The notes under the pieces were generated by a model that saw only the letters and a program-made list of their open reading frames with translations, made no database searches and was not told where the DNA came from. A program made the position numbers and the translations under genes. Shown here one piece after another: positions 1-5,553 of a stretch of DNA of 5,553 nucleotides (position 1 is the stretch's first letter; each line of letters starts with the position of its first letter). The DNA is from Burkholderiales bacterium UBA2647 (GTDB taxonomy: Bacteria; Pseudomonadota; Gammaproteobacteria; Burkholderiales; Burkholderiaceae_E): contig DENJ01000052.1 in assembly GCA_002359635.1 (NCBI GenBank), forward strand, positions 1 through 5,553, given 5' to 3'.

Positions 1-20
1 TCAAAACCCGGGGCGGTTCA
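1..20 (-). mobile_element. Possible terminal inverted repeat of an IS3-type insertion sequence (element continues off the left edge)
   Basis: Read on the minus strand this stretch is TGAACCGCCCCGGGTTTTGA. It begins with TGA, and from memory it resembles the terminal repeats of IS3-family elements seen in betaproteobacteria, which start TGAACCGCC and run into a CCGGG core. If so, the element's tip is at 20 and its body lies left of position 1. An ATG at about 49-51 on the minus strand opens a short reading frame (starting MKLQNG) through this repeat to the window edge, but nothing supports it as a gene. The alternative is a weak terminator: AACC and GGTT can pair around a six-base loop with a short T run after it. 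The partner repeat and the transposase are outside the window, so this is a tentative call from pattern memory. Confidence 0.35.
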
Positions 21-151
21 CTTACGCTCAAACAGCCATTTTGCAGTTTCATTGGATTACCTAATTCGGAAGGGATCGGGAAACCGCCGCTCGAGTTTCC
101 GCTATGAGCGATATTGCGTTACTTGATCAGCGGCGCACCTTGCACTTGCCA

Positions 152-826
152 TCACTCGGCTGCGCCTTGGTTTGCCCCACGCTCGATAATGAAATCCCGA
201 TCAGTGAGGCCTTCCGCATGGTTGCTTTCAGATTGCGTGATGAGCACCGCGAGTCGAGACCCGCGTAATCCGGCGATAACCTCAGAAAGGCGTTGGGCCA
301 ATGCCGGTGCAATACCTTCAAAGGGCTCGTCAAGCAAAAGTAACTTGGTTCCAACAGCTAGCGCTCTTGCCATCGCGACCAACTTTTGCTGGCCACCGGA
401 CAGCAAAAGCGCTTTGCGATCGCTCATCACTTTCAGTTCCGGCAAAACCTTGTAAATCAACTCGAGTCGTTCCTCAGCTCGGAGGGTTTGCGAGACCCAA
501 ATCGGCAAAAGGATATTCTCTTCAACAGTCAACTCAGGAACCAGCCCTCGGTCCTCAGGCATGTACCCGATGCCCTGTGTCGCACGATAATGGAGGGGCA
601 TTGCACTGAGTGATGACCCGTTCCAATCAATCTGGCCTTGGACGGGCTTTAGGTGCCCCATGATTGTTCGCATGAGACTCGACTTTCCCGCGCCGTTGCG
701 GCCGGTCAGGCTGAGAAACTGCCCCTCATAAATATTGAGTGAAAATCCGCGCAACGCCTGTACCGCTGCAATCACCACATGAATCTGATCAATGCGGAGC
801 AAGGGTAATGACGTCGAATCTTTCAT
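152..826 (-). CDS. livF: LivF-type ATP-binding subunit of a branched-chain amino acid (HAAT) family ABC importer
   Basis: This is one of two cytoplasmic ATPases that power the importer, 224 residues long. Motifs run in the expected order: Walker A GRNGAGKSS (42-50), a Q-loop region GIGYMPEDRG (85-94) with Glu91 where Gln is usual, the ABC signature LSGGQQ (142-147), and Walker B KLLLLDEPFEG (161-171) with catalytic Glu167. The switch-histidine site reads ITQSES (196-201) and has no His; E. coli LivF has VEQN there. The protein stops soon after the IIERG segment, so it lacks much of the usual LivF tail (VV..G...EL...V...YLG) and is some 10-15 residues shorter than typical. As I recall, a LivF subfamily with DEPFEG shares this short end, so I do not call truncation. 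The start is fixed by the ATGA overlap with the upstream livG stop. No Shine-Dalgarno is evident, which fits translational coupling. It is the last gene of the operon. Confidence 0.93.
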   Translation of the reverse strand: MKDSTSLPLLRIDQIHVVIAAVQALRGFSLNIYEGQFLSLTGRNGAGKSSLMRTIMGHLKPVQGQIDWNGSSLSAMPLHYRATQGIGYMPEDRGLVPELTVEENILLPIWVSQTLRAEERLELIYKVLPELKVMSDRKALLLSGGQQKLVAMARALAVGTKLLLLDEPFEGIAPALAQRLSEVIAGLRGSRLAVLITQSESNHAEGLTDRDFIIERGANQGAAE

Positions 827-1569
827 TTACGACGACCGGTAACATAAAGCTGAACTTGCTCGTCTGCAAGAACCTGGTCAGGGGATGAATCTGCAATAAC
901 CCGACCGCTATAAAAAGCTATAGCGCGCTTGGAATAGCGCTGCACGATTTCCATGTCGTGTTCGACAAATAGAACGCTAACGCGTTCATCTTCAAGCGCT
1001 GCCGTTACGGTATCCATCATCGGAAACTTTTCATCGATCGAAACACCGCTGGTTGGCTCATCAAGCAACAATAGCTTTGGAGTGCCGGTCAATGCCATCG
1101 CGATGTCGAGCAGTTTACGCAGCCCACCTGGCAGTTCGACAACAGTTCTATCGCGATATTCAAGAAGTACAAAGCGCTCGAGTAGTTTGTCCGTTGCGTC
1201 AACGGTTTCTGGACGATGCGAGGCGCTCGTCGCCGATAAATTTCCCTTCGAGCACGCTAAAGCAACCAACATGTTATCGAGCACGGTCAATTGGAGAAAT
1301 ACTTGGGGGATTTGGAACGATCTTGCGACCCCCATTTTCGTCACCTCTCTAGGCGAAAGTTTTGTAATATTTTGTCCAAGAAATTCGATCGTACCGGCAT
1401 CGGGTTTGAGGTAGCCGGTAACCATGTTTGCAAAGGTTGTCTTCCCTGCGCCATTGCTACCAATCAGGCTAACTCGTTCATTAGGATGGATCACGATCGA
1501 TACATTGTCTGCAGCGGTAACAGCACCAAACGATTTGTGCAGTCCTCTTGTGTCCAACAACGCACTCAT
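823..1569 (-). CDS. livG: LivG-type ATP-binding subunit of a branched-chain amino acid (HAAT) family ABC importer
   Basis: This is the second cytoplasmic ATPase, expected to pair with LivF under the LivH/LivM permeases. It has 248 residues, close to the family's usual 250. Visible motifs are Walker A GSNGAGKTT (37-45), the LivG-typical ARSFQIPQVF (82-91) with Q-loop Gln86, signature ELPGGL (145-150), Walker B KLLLLDEPTSG (165-175) with catalytic Glu171, and the switch His204 in LFVEHDMEIV. The signature departs from consensus LSGGQ: Pro replaces Ser and Leu replaces Gln. The ELPGGLRKLLDIAMAL string followed by DEPTSGVS recalls a recognisable LivG subfamily, so it is probably functional. The ATG overlaps the livM stop as ATGA, and a GGGGG run sits 8 bases upstream of it. 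The end overlaps the livF start in the same way, so the three genes are very likely translated as a coupled unit. The substrate cannot be told from this subunit. Confidence 0.95.
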   Translation of the reverse strand: MSALLDTRGLHKSFGAVTAADNVSIVIHPNERVSLIGSNGAGKTTFANMVTGYLKPDAGTIEFLGQNITKLSPREVTKMGVARSFQIPQVFLQLTVLDNMLVALACSKGNLSATSASHRPETVDATDKLLERFVLLEYRDRTVVELPGGLRKLLDIAMALTGTPKLLLLDEPTSGVSIDEKFPMMDTVTAALEDERVSVLFVEHDMEIVQRYSKRAIAFYSGRVIADSSPDQVLADEQVQLYVTGRRK

Positions 1570-2507
1570 TGTGTTTGCCCCCTTTTATTTTTACCCGTCC
1601 AAAGTGAGCCAATGCCTAAGGGCAAAAAACGTATCACGATCAAAAGGAAAAGCCCCAGAGCGAGTTGCCAGGTATTGGGAAAATAAAGTGCCGAAAATGA
1701 ACGCACGAGCTCCAGAACGAATGAAGCGATATACACAGCGCCGACGCTGTGATGGCCCGCTAAAATTGCCGCGAAGACCAATTCCCCGGATGTTGTCCAG
1801 TAGCTAAAGTTTGGTTCGATATGGCCGAGTGTGACCCCAGTGAGCGCCCCGCCGATGCCAGCAAGAAATGCTGATACGACGAAATCAATACCAATATTTT
1901 GGTGAACTGAGCTGCCTAGGTATTCCACACGTAATTCGTTCTCGCGAATCGCAAGCGCGACGAGCCCCCGCGATGAGTCAAAATAAATTCGAATCATGAT
2001 GGAGAGCAGGCCTACAGTTGCGAGCGACAGCCAGAACATCCCCAAGTTGGCCATTTCAGCCGACAGCTCAAGTCCAAAAATTTTTGGCCTGGCAATATTA
2101 AATCCATCGGAGCCGCCCAGGGTCTCGGTCTTTACAAGTACGCCGTATAAGACCATTGAAAGGGAGAGTGTTAACATTGCAAAAAAAATTGCTCGGTAGC
2201 GAGCAAGTAAAGGTGCGAAGGGAAGCGCAACCAAAGCGGATGCAAGTCCGCCGGCTGGGACCAGGAGTAATGCCTCATCGACGCCAGCATGCTTTGCAAG
2301 CAATGCGGCGCAGTAAGCGCCGGTTGCAAACACCATGCCTTGGCCGAAGGACACGACACCGCTGCGCATCATCAAAACAATGCCAAGCGTGACAATACCG
2401 TGGGATGCAGCCATTGTCGCGGGGAATAGCAGCCATTTGGGTATCCAGACTGCCGCGAGCCCAAGCAGGGCGATGCTAGCAATACCAAGTGAAATCGTTC
2501 TTATCAT
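1566..2507 (-). CDS. livM: LivM-type membrane permease subunit of a HAAT-family ABC importer
   Basis: This is an inner-membrane permease of 313 residues that forms the translocation path with the LivH-type protein. It is strongly hydrophobic throughout. Family marks include MRSGVVSFGQGMVFATGAY (47-65), ETLGGSDGF (128-136), the cytoplasmic coupling segment RGLVALAIRENELRVEYLG (180-198) that should contact an ATPase, and AFLAGIGGALTG (213-224). The stretch GHHSVGAVYIASFVLELVRS (251-270) stands where many LivM proteins have a GG.G...GP..GA pattern. Membrane segments are roughly 5-27, 35-47, 52-72, 80-100, 106-124, 157-174, 207-228, 241-263 and 280-300. I chose the ATG at 2507 because it begins directly before the first membrane segment and lies 7 bases after the livH stop. 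The same frame is open upstream to 2636, but that part overlaps livH. An AGGAAG at 2521-2526 is a somewhat distant ribosome site. The gene ends in a four-base ATGA overlap with livG. Confidence 0.93.
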   Translation of the reverse strand: MIRTISLGIASIALLGLAAVWIPKWLLFPATMAASHGIVTLGIVLMMRSGVVSFGQGMVFATGAYCAALLAKHAGVDEALLLVPAGGLASALVALPFAPLLARYRAIFFAMLTLSLSMVLYGVLVKTETLGGSDGFNIARPKIFGLELSAEMANLGMFWLSLATVGLLSIMIRIYFDSSRGLVALAIRENELRVEYLGSSVHQNIGIDFVVSAFLAGIGGALTGVTLGHIEPNFSYWTTSGELVFAAILAGHHSVGAVYIASFVLELVRSFSALYFPNTWQLALGLFLLIVIRFLPLGIGSLWTGKNKRGQTQ

Positions 2508-2514
2508 TAACTTT

Positions 2515-3408
2515 TTAAATCTTCCTTGCTTGGAGCCGTTGGAACAAGCCTTCTGGCCTGAACACAAGAACGATTGCCATGGCAACATAAATACTGAACA
2601 ATTCGGCAGCAGGCCAGGTGTGGACAGCGAGGGCACGAGCTAAGCCAACAATCAGCGCACCTATTGCTGCTCCTTCGATCGACCCGAGGCCACCAATGAT
2701 TACTACGGCGAAGGAAACGATAATGACGCCCACCGACAGCCCTGGTTGCACTGAAATCATCGGTGCTGTAAAAGCACCACCGAGTGCTGCAAGAAAAACT
2801 CCTAGCATGAAAGCAACCGTGTAAACCCGAGAAATGTTGACTCCCATACTTGCTGCAATCTCGGGGTTATGTATAACTGCCAACACAATCTTCCCACTTC
2901 TAGTTCTGTTAAGTCCCCACCAGACGACTAGTCCGCAAAACGCGGCGAGTGCAATTAGCATAAGGTCGTAACCGACATAGGAAAGAGAACCAAAACTAAG
3001 GTTGCCGAAGAGTCCATAAGGCTCCGTGACATAAAACGGATTAGCCCCCCAGATCAGCTTTGTCAGGTCTTCAAGAATAAGAAACAAGGCATAGGTGACA
3101 AGTACGAGGAGTACTTCGTCGCGACCATAAAAGACGCGCAAGAGTCCTCGTTCCGTGAGTGGGGCTAGCAGTGCGGCGGTCGAAACGCCAGCCATGAGCA
3201 AGGCAACTAAGGACCATGCTGGTGCAAAACCCATCGATCCAAACCATGAAACTAGGCTTGCTGCCGCATAAGCACCCACCGCGTAGAAGCTTCCATGCGC
3301 AATGTTTAAGATTTTCAGTACACCGAAAACCAAGGTGAGCCCTAGGGCAACCACAAAAAGCCAAGAGGCGTAAGTGATGCCGTCAACCAAAATAGTCAAC
3401 CCCAGCAT
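2515..3408 (-). CDS. livH: LivH-type membrane permease subunit of a HAAT-family ABC importer
   Basis: This is the partner inner-membrane permease, 297 residues from the chosen start, close to the usual LivH length of about 290-310. Signature segments are LGLTLVFGVLKILNIAHGSF (22-41), which is nearly diagnostic, the coupling loop TRSGKIVLAVIHNPEIAASM (169-188), GVFLAALGGAFTAP (203-216), and VIIGGLGSIEGAAIGALIVG (236-255) near the end. Membrane segments are roughly 8-28, 40-55, 65-85, 97-115, 148-165, 196-218, 226-258 and 268-285. The frame is also open from a TTG at 3441, which would add 11 residues (MDVNRITNRAT). I prefer the ATG at 3408 because AGGG lies 5 bases upstream of it (3414-3417), no ribosome site precedes the TTG, and the added residues are polar and unlike the family. 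It follows the binding-protein gene after about 130 bp and precedes livM by 7 bp. Confidence 0.94.
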   Translation of the reverse strand: MLGLTILVDGITYASWLFVVALGLTLVFGVLKILNIAHGSFYAVGAYAAASLVSWFGSMGFAPAWSLVALLMAGVSTAALLAPLTERGLLRVFYGRDEVLLVLVTYALFLILEDLTKLIWGANPFYVTEPYGLFGNLSFGSLSYVGYDLMLIALAAFCGLVVWWGLNRTRSGKIVLAVIHNPEIAASMGVNISRVYTVAFMLGVFLAALGGAFTAPMISVQPGLSVGVIIVSFAVVIIGGLGSIEGAAIGALIVGLARALAVHTWPAAELFSIYVAMAIVLVFRPEGLFQRLQARKI

Positions 3409-3450
3409 AGTCGCCCTGTTCGTTATGCGATTAACATCCAATTCGCAGTT

Positions 3451-3510
3451 GAAGGGAAAGCCGGATTGCCGCTTTCCTTAAAAACTCGCGAGCAAGGGGC
3501 TTTTGGCCCA
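3451..3510 (-). promoter_or_regulatory. Two small hairpins between the binding-protein gene and livH
   Basis: In the transcript leaving the binding-protein gene, the first inverted repeat is GGGC/GCCC around five bases (3497-3500 with 3506-3509). Next comes CTCGCGAG and a TTTTT run (about 3480-3491). The second is a perfect 7-bp stem, GGAAAGC/GCTTTCC (3455-3461 with 3471-3477), with a nine-base loop. Neither is a strong terminator: the first stem is short and its T run lies more than ten bases away, and the second has no T run. In binding-protein-dependent transport operons, hairpins after the binding-protein gene often stabilise the upstream message or partly stop transcription, so that more binding protein than permease is made. 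That role is inferred here. Confidence 0.4.
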
Positions 3511-3540
3511 TTCCTAGCGACGGCAAAGTTTAGATAAGCC

Positions 3541-4830
3541 TCAAGGGCACTTTGCGCCTTTAAAACCACCTGCAATCCATTCCTCTGCCTTGACACCGGC
3601 AGGTGGGTTTACACATTCGGCGGGGAATCGCGAGATATCAACCAAGGTAACCATCTTCTTGTTGGCATCCCACTTAGTGCGAGCGATGGCTGTGTCCTGA
3701 ATTGCCTGGTGCCCTTTGCCTAAGGCCATCTTGATTCTGCCTGCGGGTGAATCCCACTCAAGCCCGCGTAGCGCAGCAGCAACTTGCTCCATGGAGGGCT
3801 TCTTACCGTTGTTGGCTGCCATTGCTTTTTCAACCGCAGCTTTCAAGCCGAAAAGTGCTTGAGCCATGCGGTAGGGTGCTTGGACCGGATAAACGTTATA
3901 AGCCTTTTGATACCCCTGAAACCACCAGTCATTGAGCGGACTCTGAGGCGACATAAGTCCGTAGGCACCTCGGGCTCCGAGAATGACACCGTCGGGCATG
4001 CGCTGACCGAGTGCCGGCAGAACATGGTCACCGGCTGAGAGAACAACTTGGGTTTTTGAGAACACGCCTCGCGGCGCAGCCTGGAGTATGAAGGCCTGTA
4101 AATCACCGCCCCAAAGGCTCGAGTGGGTCACCGCCGCGGGTTTCGACAGCAGGGCAGAGATTTCGGTCCCATACTGGCCTGCACCGAATTTTGGACGTAA
4201 ATCAATGCCCGGTTTCGATTCGGGGTAAAGCTGCGTCATGCTCAATTGAAAGTCGCGAAGGGAATCATGGCCCCAAGCGTAGTCTTGGTTGATGTAATTG
4301 ACCGTTGGGGCTGCGATCTCGCGTGCTTTGAGGTAACGGGCAAGCGCCACATTGTCCATGGCTCCGTGCGCTGCGGTTCTGAAAACGTAGTTGTACTCCC
4401 GTTCTTCGAAAATCCTTGGCGTACCGCAGTCATACAGTATAAGAAATTTTTTCATCTCTTCTGCTACTGGTGCAACTGCTAGACAGTCTCCCGAGCTCAC
4501 GAAACCTACGACGGCGTCGACCTTCTCGCGATCATAGAGGTTGCGAAGCTCTTGAACTTGTTTGGTTGCACCTCCAGCCTCATCAACGTAAACCGGGTCA
4601 ATCTTTAGACCGCCAAAGCCCTTTAGGTTGAAGGGGGCAGGTGCTGTACCGTTGTTGAATTGTTCAACCAGCCACTTCGCACCATTAACAGCCGGGATGC
4701 CGAAGCTTTCCGCAGCCTGGCCAGAAAGGAAGCTAACGATACCAATTTTATAATTATCTTGGCTATATGCCGAGCTAAATGTAGCCGCAAGGGACGCGGC
4801 GAGTATGCCCTTAAGCAACCTAGTCTTCAC
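3541..4830 (-). CDS. Periplasmic substrate-binding protein of a HAAT-family ABC importer (LivK-like, Peripla_BP_6 type)
   Basis: This is the exported receptor that captures the ligand and delivers it to the LivH/LivM permease. It has 429 residues. A signal peptide is clear: basic KTRLLK (2-7), hydrophobic core GILAASLAATF (8-18), and likely cleavage after AYS (21-23). The mature part begins with IGIVSFLSGQAAESFG (29-44), the usual first strand and ligand-contacting loop of type I periplasmic binding proteins. Also typical are a VDAVVGFVSSGDCLAVAPV strand-helix unit (104-122), VNYINQDYAWGHD (177-189) and a long C-terminal lobe. Four cysteines (116, 135, 406, 428) are present; the last two, in a tail after the main fold, could pair. 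The start is GTG at 4830, with AAGGAGG 9 bases upstream and the signal peptide right behind it. The frame stays open to 5148, but the upstream part does not look like protein. It is the first gene of the operon. The ligand is unknown: LivK relatives bind amino acids, amides, urea-like or aromatic compounds. Confidence 0.93.
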   Translation of the reverse strand: MKTRLLKGILAASLAATFSSAYSQDNYKIGIVSFLSGQAAESFGIPAVNGAKWLVEQFNNGTAPAPFNLKGFGGLKIDPVYVDEAGGATKQVQELRNLYDREKVDAVVGFVSSGDCLAVAPVAEEMKKFLILYDCGTPRIFEEREYNYVFRTAAHGAMDNVALARYLKAREIAAPTVNYINQDYAWGHDSLRDFQLSMTQLYPESKPGIDLRPKFGAGQYGTEISALLSKPAAVTHSSLWGGDLQAFILQAAPRGVFSKTQVVLSAGDHVLPALGQRMPDGVILGARGAYGLMSPQSPLNDWWFQGYQKAYNVYPVQAPYRMAQALFGLKAAVEKAMAANNGKKPSMEQVAAALRGLEWDSPAGRIKMALGKGHQAIQDTAIARTKWDANKKMVTLVDISRFPAECVNPPAGVKAEEWIAGGFKGAKCP

Positions 4831-4839
4831 AATTGTCAA

Positions 4840-4846
4840 CCTCCTT
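4840..4846 (-). promoter_or_regulatory. Strong ribosome binding site that fixes the binding-protein start
   Basis: The minus strand reads AAGGAGG here, a near-perfect Shine-Dalgarno sequence, followed by nine bases and then GTG at 4830. It is the best ribosome site in the window. It decides for the GTG start over the frame's far-upstream ATG at 5148. Its strength fits the high expression usual for periplasmic binding proteins. Confidence 0.8.
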
Positions 4847-4880
4847 GAATGATTTGTCTTAGCAGCACAAACTGCGATAC

Positions 4881-4908
4881 AGGATACTAGCCTAGTCGCC
4901 TCTGTCGA
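4881..4908 (-). promoter_or_regulatory. Weak candidate promoter with an overlapping operator-like palindrome
   Basis: On the minus strand TCGACA (4903-4908) matches the -35 consensus at five of six positions. TATCCT (4881-4886) matches the -10 at four of six, and the spacing is 16 bp. It lies about 50 bp before the binding-protein start. Within the spacer is a perfect 11-base palindrome, ACTAGCCTAGT (4886-4896), which with flanking GG and CC becomes the imperfect 19-base GGATACTAGCCTAGTCGCC (4882-4900). A dyad placed between -35 and -10 would suit a repressor or other regulator of the operon. Both calls rest on short matches; the palindrome is seen directly, while promoter activity and protein binding are inferred. 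Confidence 0.3.
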
Positions 4909-5136
4909 AAATTTTGCCGGCGCTCCATAAGGTAATGATTGCAGGCCCGAATTGCGGATAGAGCCTTCAAGGAGAGATTGCGGAACGCCTTGGCACGACA
5001 GGCGAACGATTTTGTGCAGTCGCCCGGCATTGAGGTGTGGGCAACTGAGTTTGAACAAGCGCAGATTTCTACTCTCTTGCGGTAGAGGTGCGCGCCGCAA
5101 AATCGGATTGTTCCCAAGCGGGCGAGAGGCTAGGAA

Positions 5137-5553
5137 ATGCGCGTGCACCTAAAGCAACAGCTTGTCAATACCGGCGTTTTTGTGTCAGCACTTCGCGCGG
5201 GCGGGGGAGCATCGCGACAAATATTGCGGCTCTTGCTGCGCAATTGGTTCACGCTCCTTTTGGGTGTGGCACATTGGAGTGAATACCAAGATGTGCTGGT
5301 AAGTTACCCCTGACAACGTCCACTACGCCCACCGAGCGCCTGCAGGTTCTTGCTCCGGTTGCCCGGGCGGTGCGCCGGGAAAGCATCTAATTTGGCTGGC
5401 CGCATTACATACCCAATAAGAGAACGACCATCTTATCGAGTCAGTAGTCGCCGGTTATGCCAACTTTATCGTCACCCATAACGCTCGCGATCTAGCGCGG
5501 GATGAATTGGCACGGTCGCACTTGCACGTTATCGATACCCTGCGCGATAAGTT
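5137..5553 (+). pseudogene. Decayed PIN-domain toxin gene (COG1569-type putative toxin-antitoxin toxin), runs to the right edge
   Basis: PIN proteins are RNases, often toxins of toxin-antitoxin pairs. Three pieces together follow the family from end to end. From ATG 5137 the first frame gives VNTGVFVSALRAGGGASRQI (from 5164) and WSEYQDVL (5275-5298), then a TGA at 5311-5313. A second frame gives TPTERLQVLAPVARAV (about 5328-5375), a TAA at 5388-5390, then FGWPHYIPNK (5391-5420). A third frame gives ENDHLIESVVAGYANFIVTH (from 5420), followed by NARDLARDELARSHLHVIDT. At least two frameshifts (about 5299-5331 and 5415-5425) and the in-frame TAA, probably from a Tyr codon before FGW, break the gene. 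The first catalytic Asp of the DTN motif is Asn, and the Asn after it is Gly; the later acidic sites (SEYQDVL, END, ARD) remain. The first piece is only 58 codons, too short for many gene finders. No antitoxin is recognisable upstream. Family assignment is from remembered family pattern and is fairly secure; loss of function is nearly certain. Confidence 0.85.

Larger units (their letters stand above)
4831..5136. other. Divergent intergenic region without a supported gene
   Basis: This stretch separates the minus-strand transporter operon from the plus-strand PIN pseudogene. Apart from the ribosome site, candidate promoter and palindrome noted separately, I see nothing definite in it. Open frames cross it on both strands, including an upstream extension of the binding-protein frame and a plus-strand frame at 4952-5152. 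They are rich in Arg, Cys and Ser and resemble no family I know. The expected partner of the PIN toxin, an antitoxin just upstream of 5137, is not recognisable here. Confidence 0.6.

Noticed and set aside
79..100. Inverted repeat GGAAAC/GTTTCC (79-84 with 95-100), considered as the operon terminator
   Set aside because: The stem has only 6 bp, flanking bases do not extend it, and no T run follows on the minus strand.
953..1414. 153-codon open frame on the plus strand opposite livG
   Set aside because: It is antisense to a well-supported ATPase gene, is Ser/Thr-rich and resembles no family. It is a by-product of the codon use of livG.
2508..2636. Longer livM frame with 43 extra residues overlapping livH
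   Set aside because: The extra part is livH sequence in another frame. The ATG at 2507 sits right before the first membrane segment and just after the livH stop.
3409..3441. TTG start for livH that adds 11 residues
   Set aside because: No ribosome site lies in front of it, and the added residues are polar and unlike the family. The ATG at 3408 has AGGG at good spacing.
4835..4840. Perfect -35 hexamer TTGACA on the minus strand at the binding-protein start
   Set aside because: It lies between the ribosome site and the start codon and has no matching -10 at proper spacing, so it cannot drive the full gene. Chance match.
4831..5148. 106-residue N-terminal extension of the binding-protein frame, from an ATG at 5148
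   Set aside because: It has no signal-peptide character, looks like non-coding translation, has no ribosome site and would overlap the PIN remnant. A strong AAGGAGG, a GTG and a clear signal peptide place the start at 4830.
4952..5152. Plus-strand 66-codon frame just upstream of the PIN remnant, considered as its antitoxin
   Set aside because: The translation is rich in Arg and Cys, shows no ribbon-helix-helix, AbrB or Phd-like pattern, and lies in an intergenic region.

Overview
The window holds one complete five-gene operon for a branched-chain-amino-acid-type (HAAT/Liv) ABC importer, all on the minus strand. To its right lies a decayed PIN-domain toxin gene on the plus strand. A possible insertion-sequence end sits at the extreme left edge. 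Protein style (LivG with an ELPGGLRKLLDIAMAL signature, LivF with DEPFEG) and moderate GC content suggest a proteobacterium, probably a betaproteobacterium of the Burkholderiales type. This is an inference from family resemblance only; nothing in the window fixes the taxonomy.

Layout, in the direction of transcription (right to left): a divergent intergenic region of about 300 bp (4831-5136) with a weak candidate promoter and an imperfect palindrome; the periplasmic substrate-binding protein (3541-4830, GTG start behind a strong AAGGAGG); a gap of about 130 bp with two small hairpins; the LivH-type permease (2515-3408); 7 bp later the LivM-type permease (1566-2507); the LivG-type ATPase (823-1569), whose ATG overlaps the LivM stop as ATGA; and the LivF-type ATPase (152-826), which overlaps LivG in the same ATGA way. 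About 150 bp without a gene follow. The sequence at 1-20 resembles the terminal repeat of an IS3-type element that would continue off the window.

How it works together: the exported binding protein captures a ligand in the periplasm and delivers it to the LivH/LivM membrane pair, and LivG/LivF hydrolyse ATP to drive import. All five parts look intact. The two ATPases carry non-canonical motif variants that look like marks of a particular Liv subfamily rather than damage. The ligand cannot be read from the sequence: amino acids, amides, urea-like compounds and aromatic or organic acids are all used by relatives.

On the right, 5137 to the end of the window reads as a PIN-family toxin (COG1569 type) only when three segments in two frame changes are joined. 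It also has an in-frame stop and a replaced first catalytic aspartate, so it is a pseudogene. No antitoxin gene is recognisable beside it. I found no undescribed system. The points most worth checking are the pseudogene, the possible IS end, the operator-like palindrome and the ATPase motif variants.
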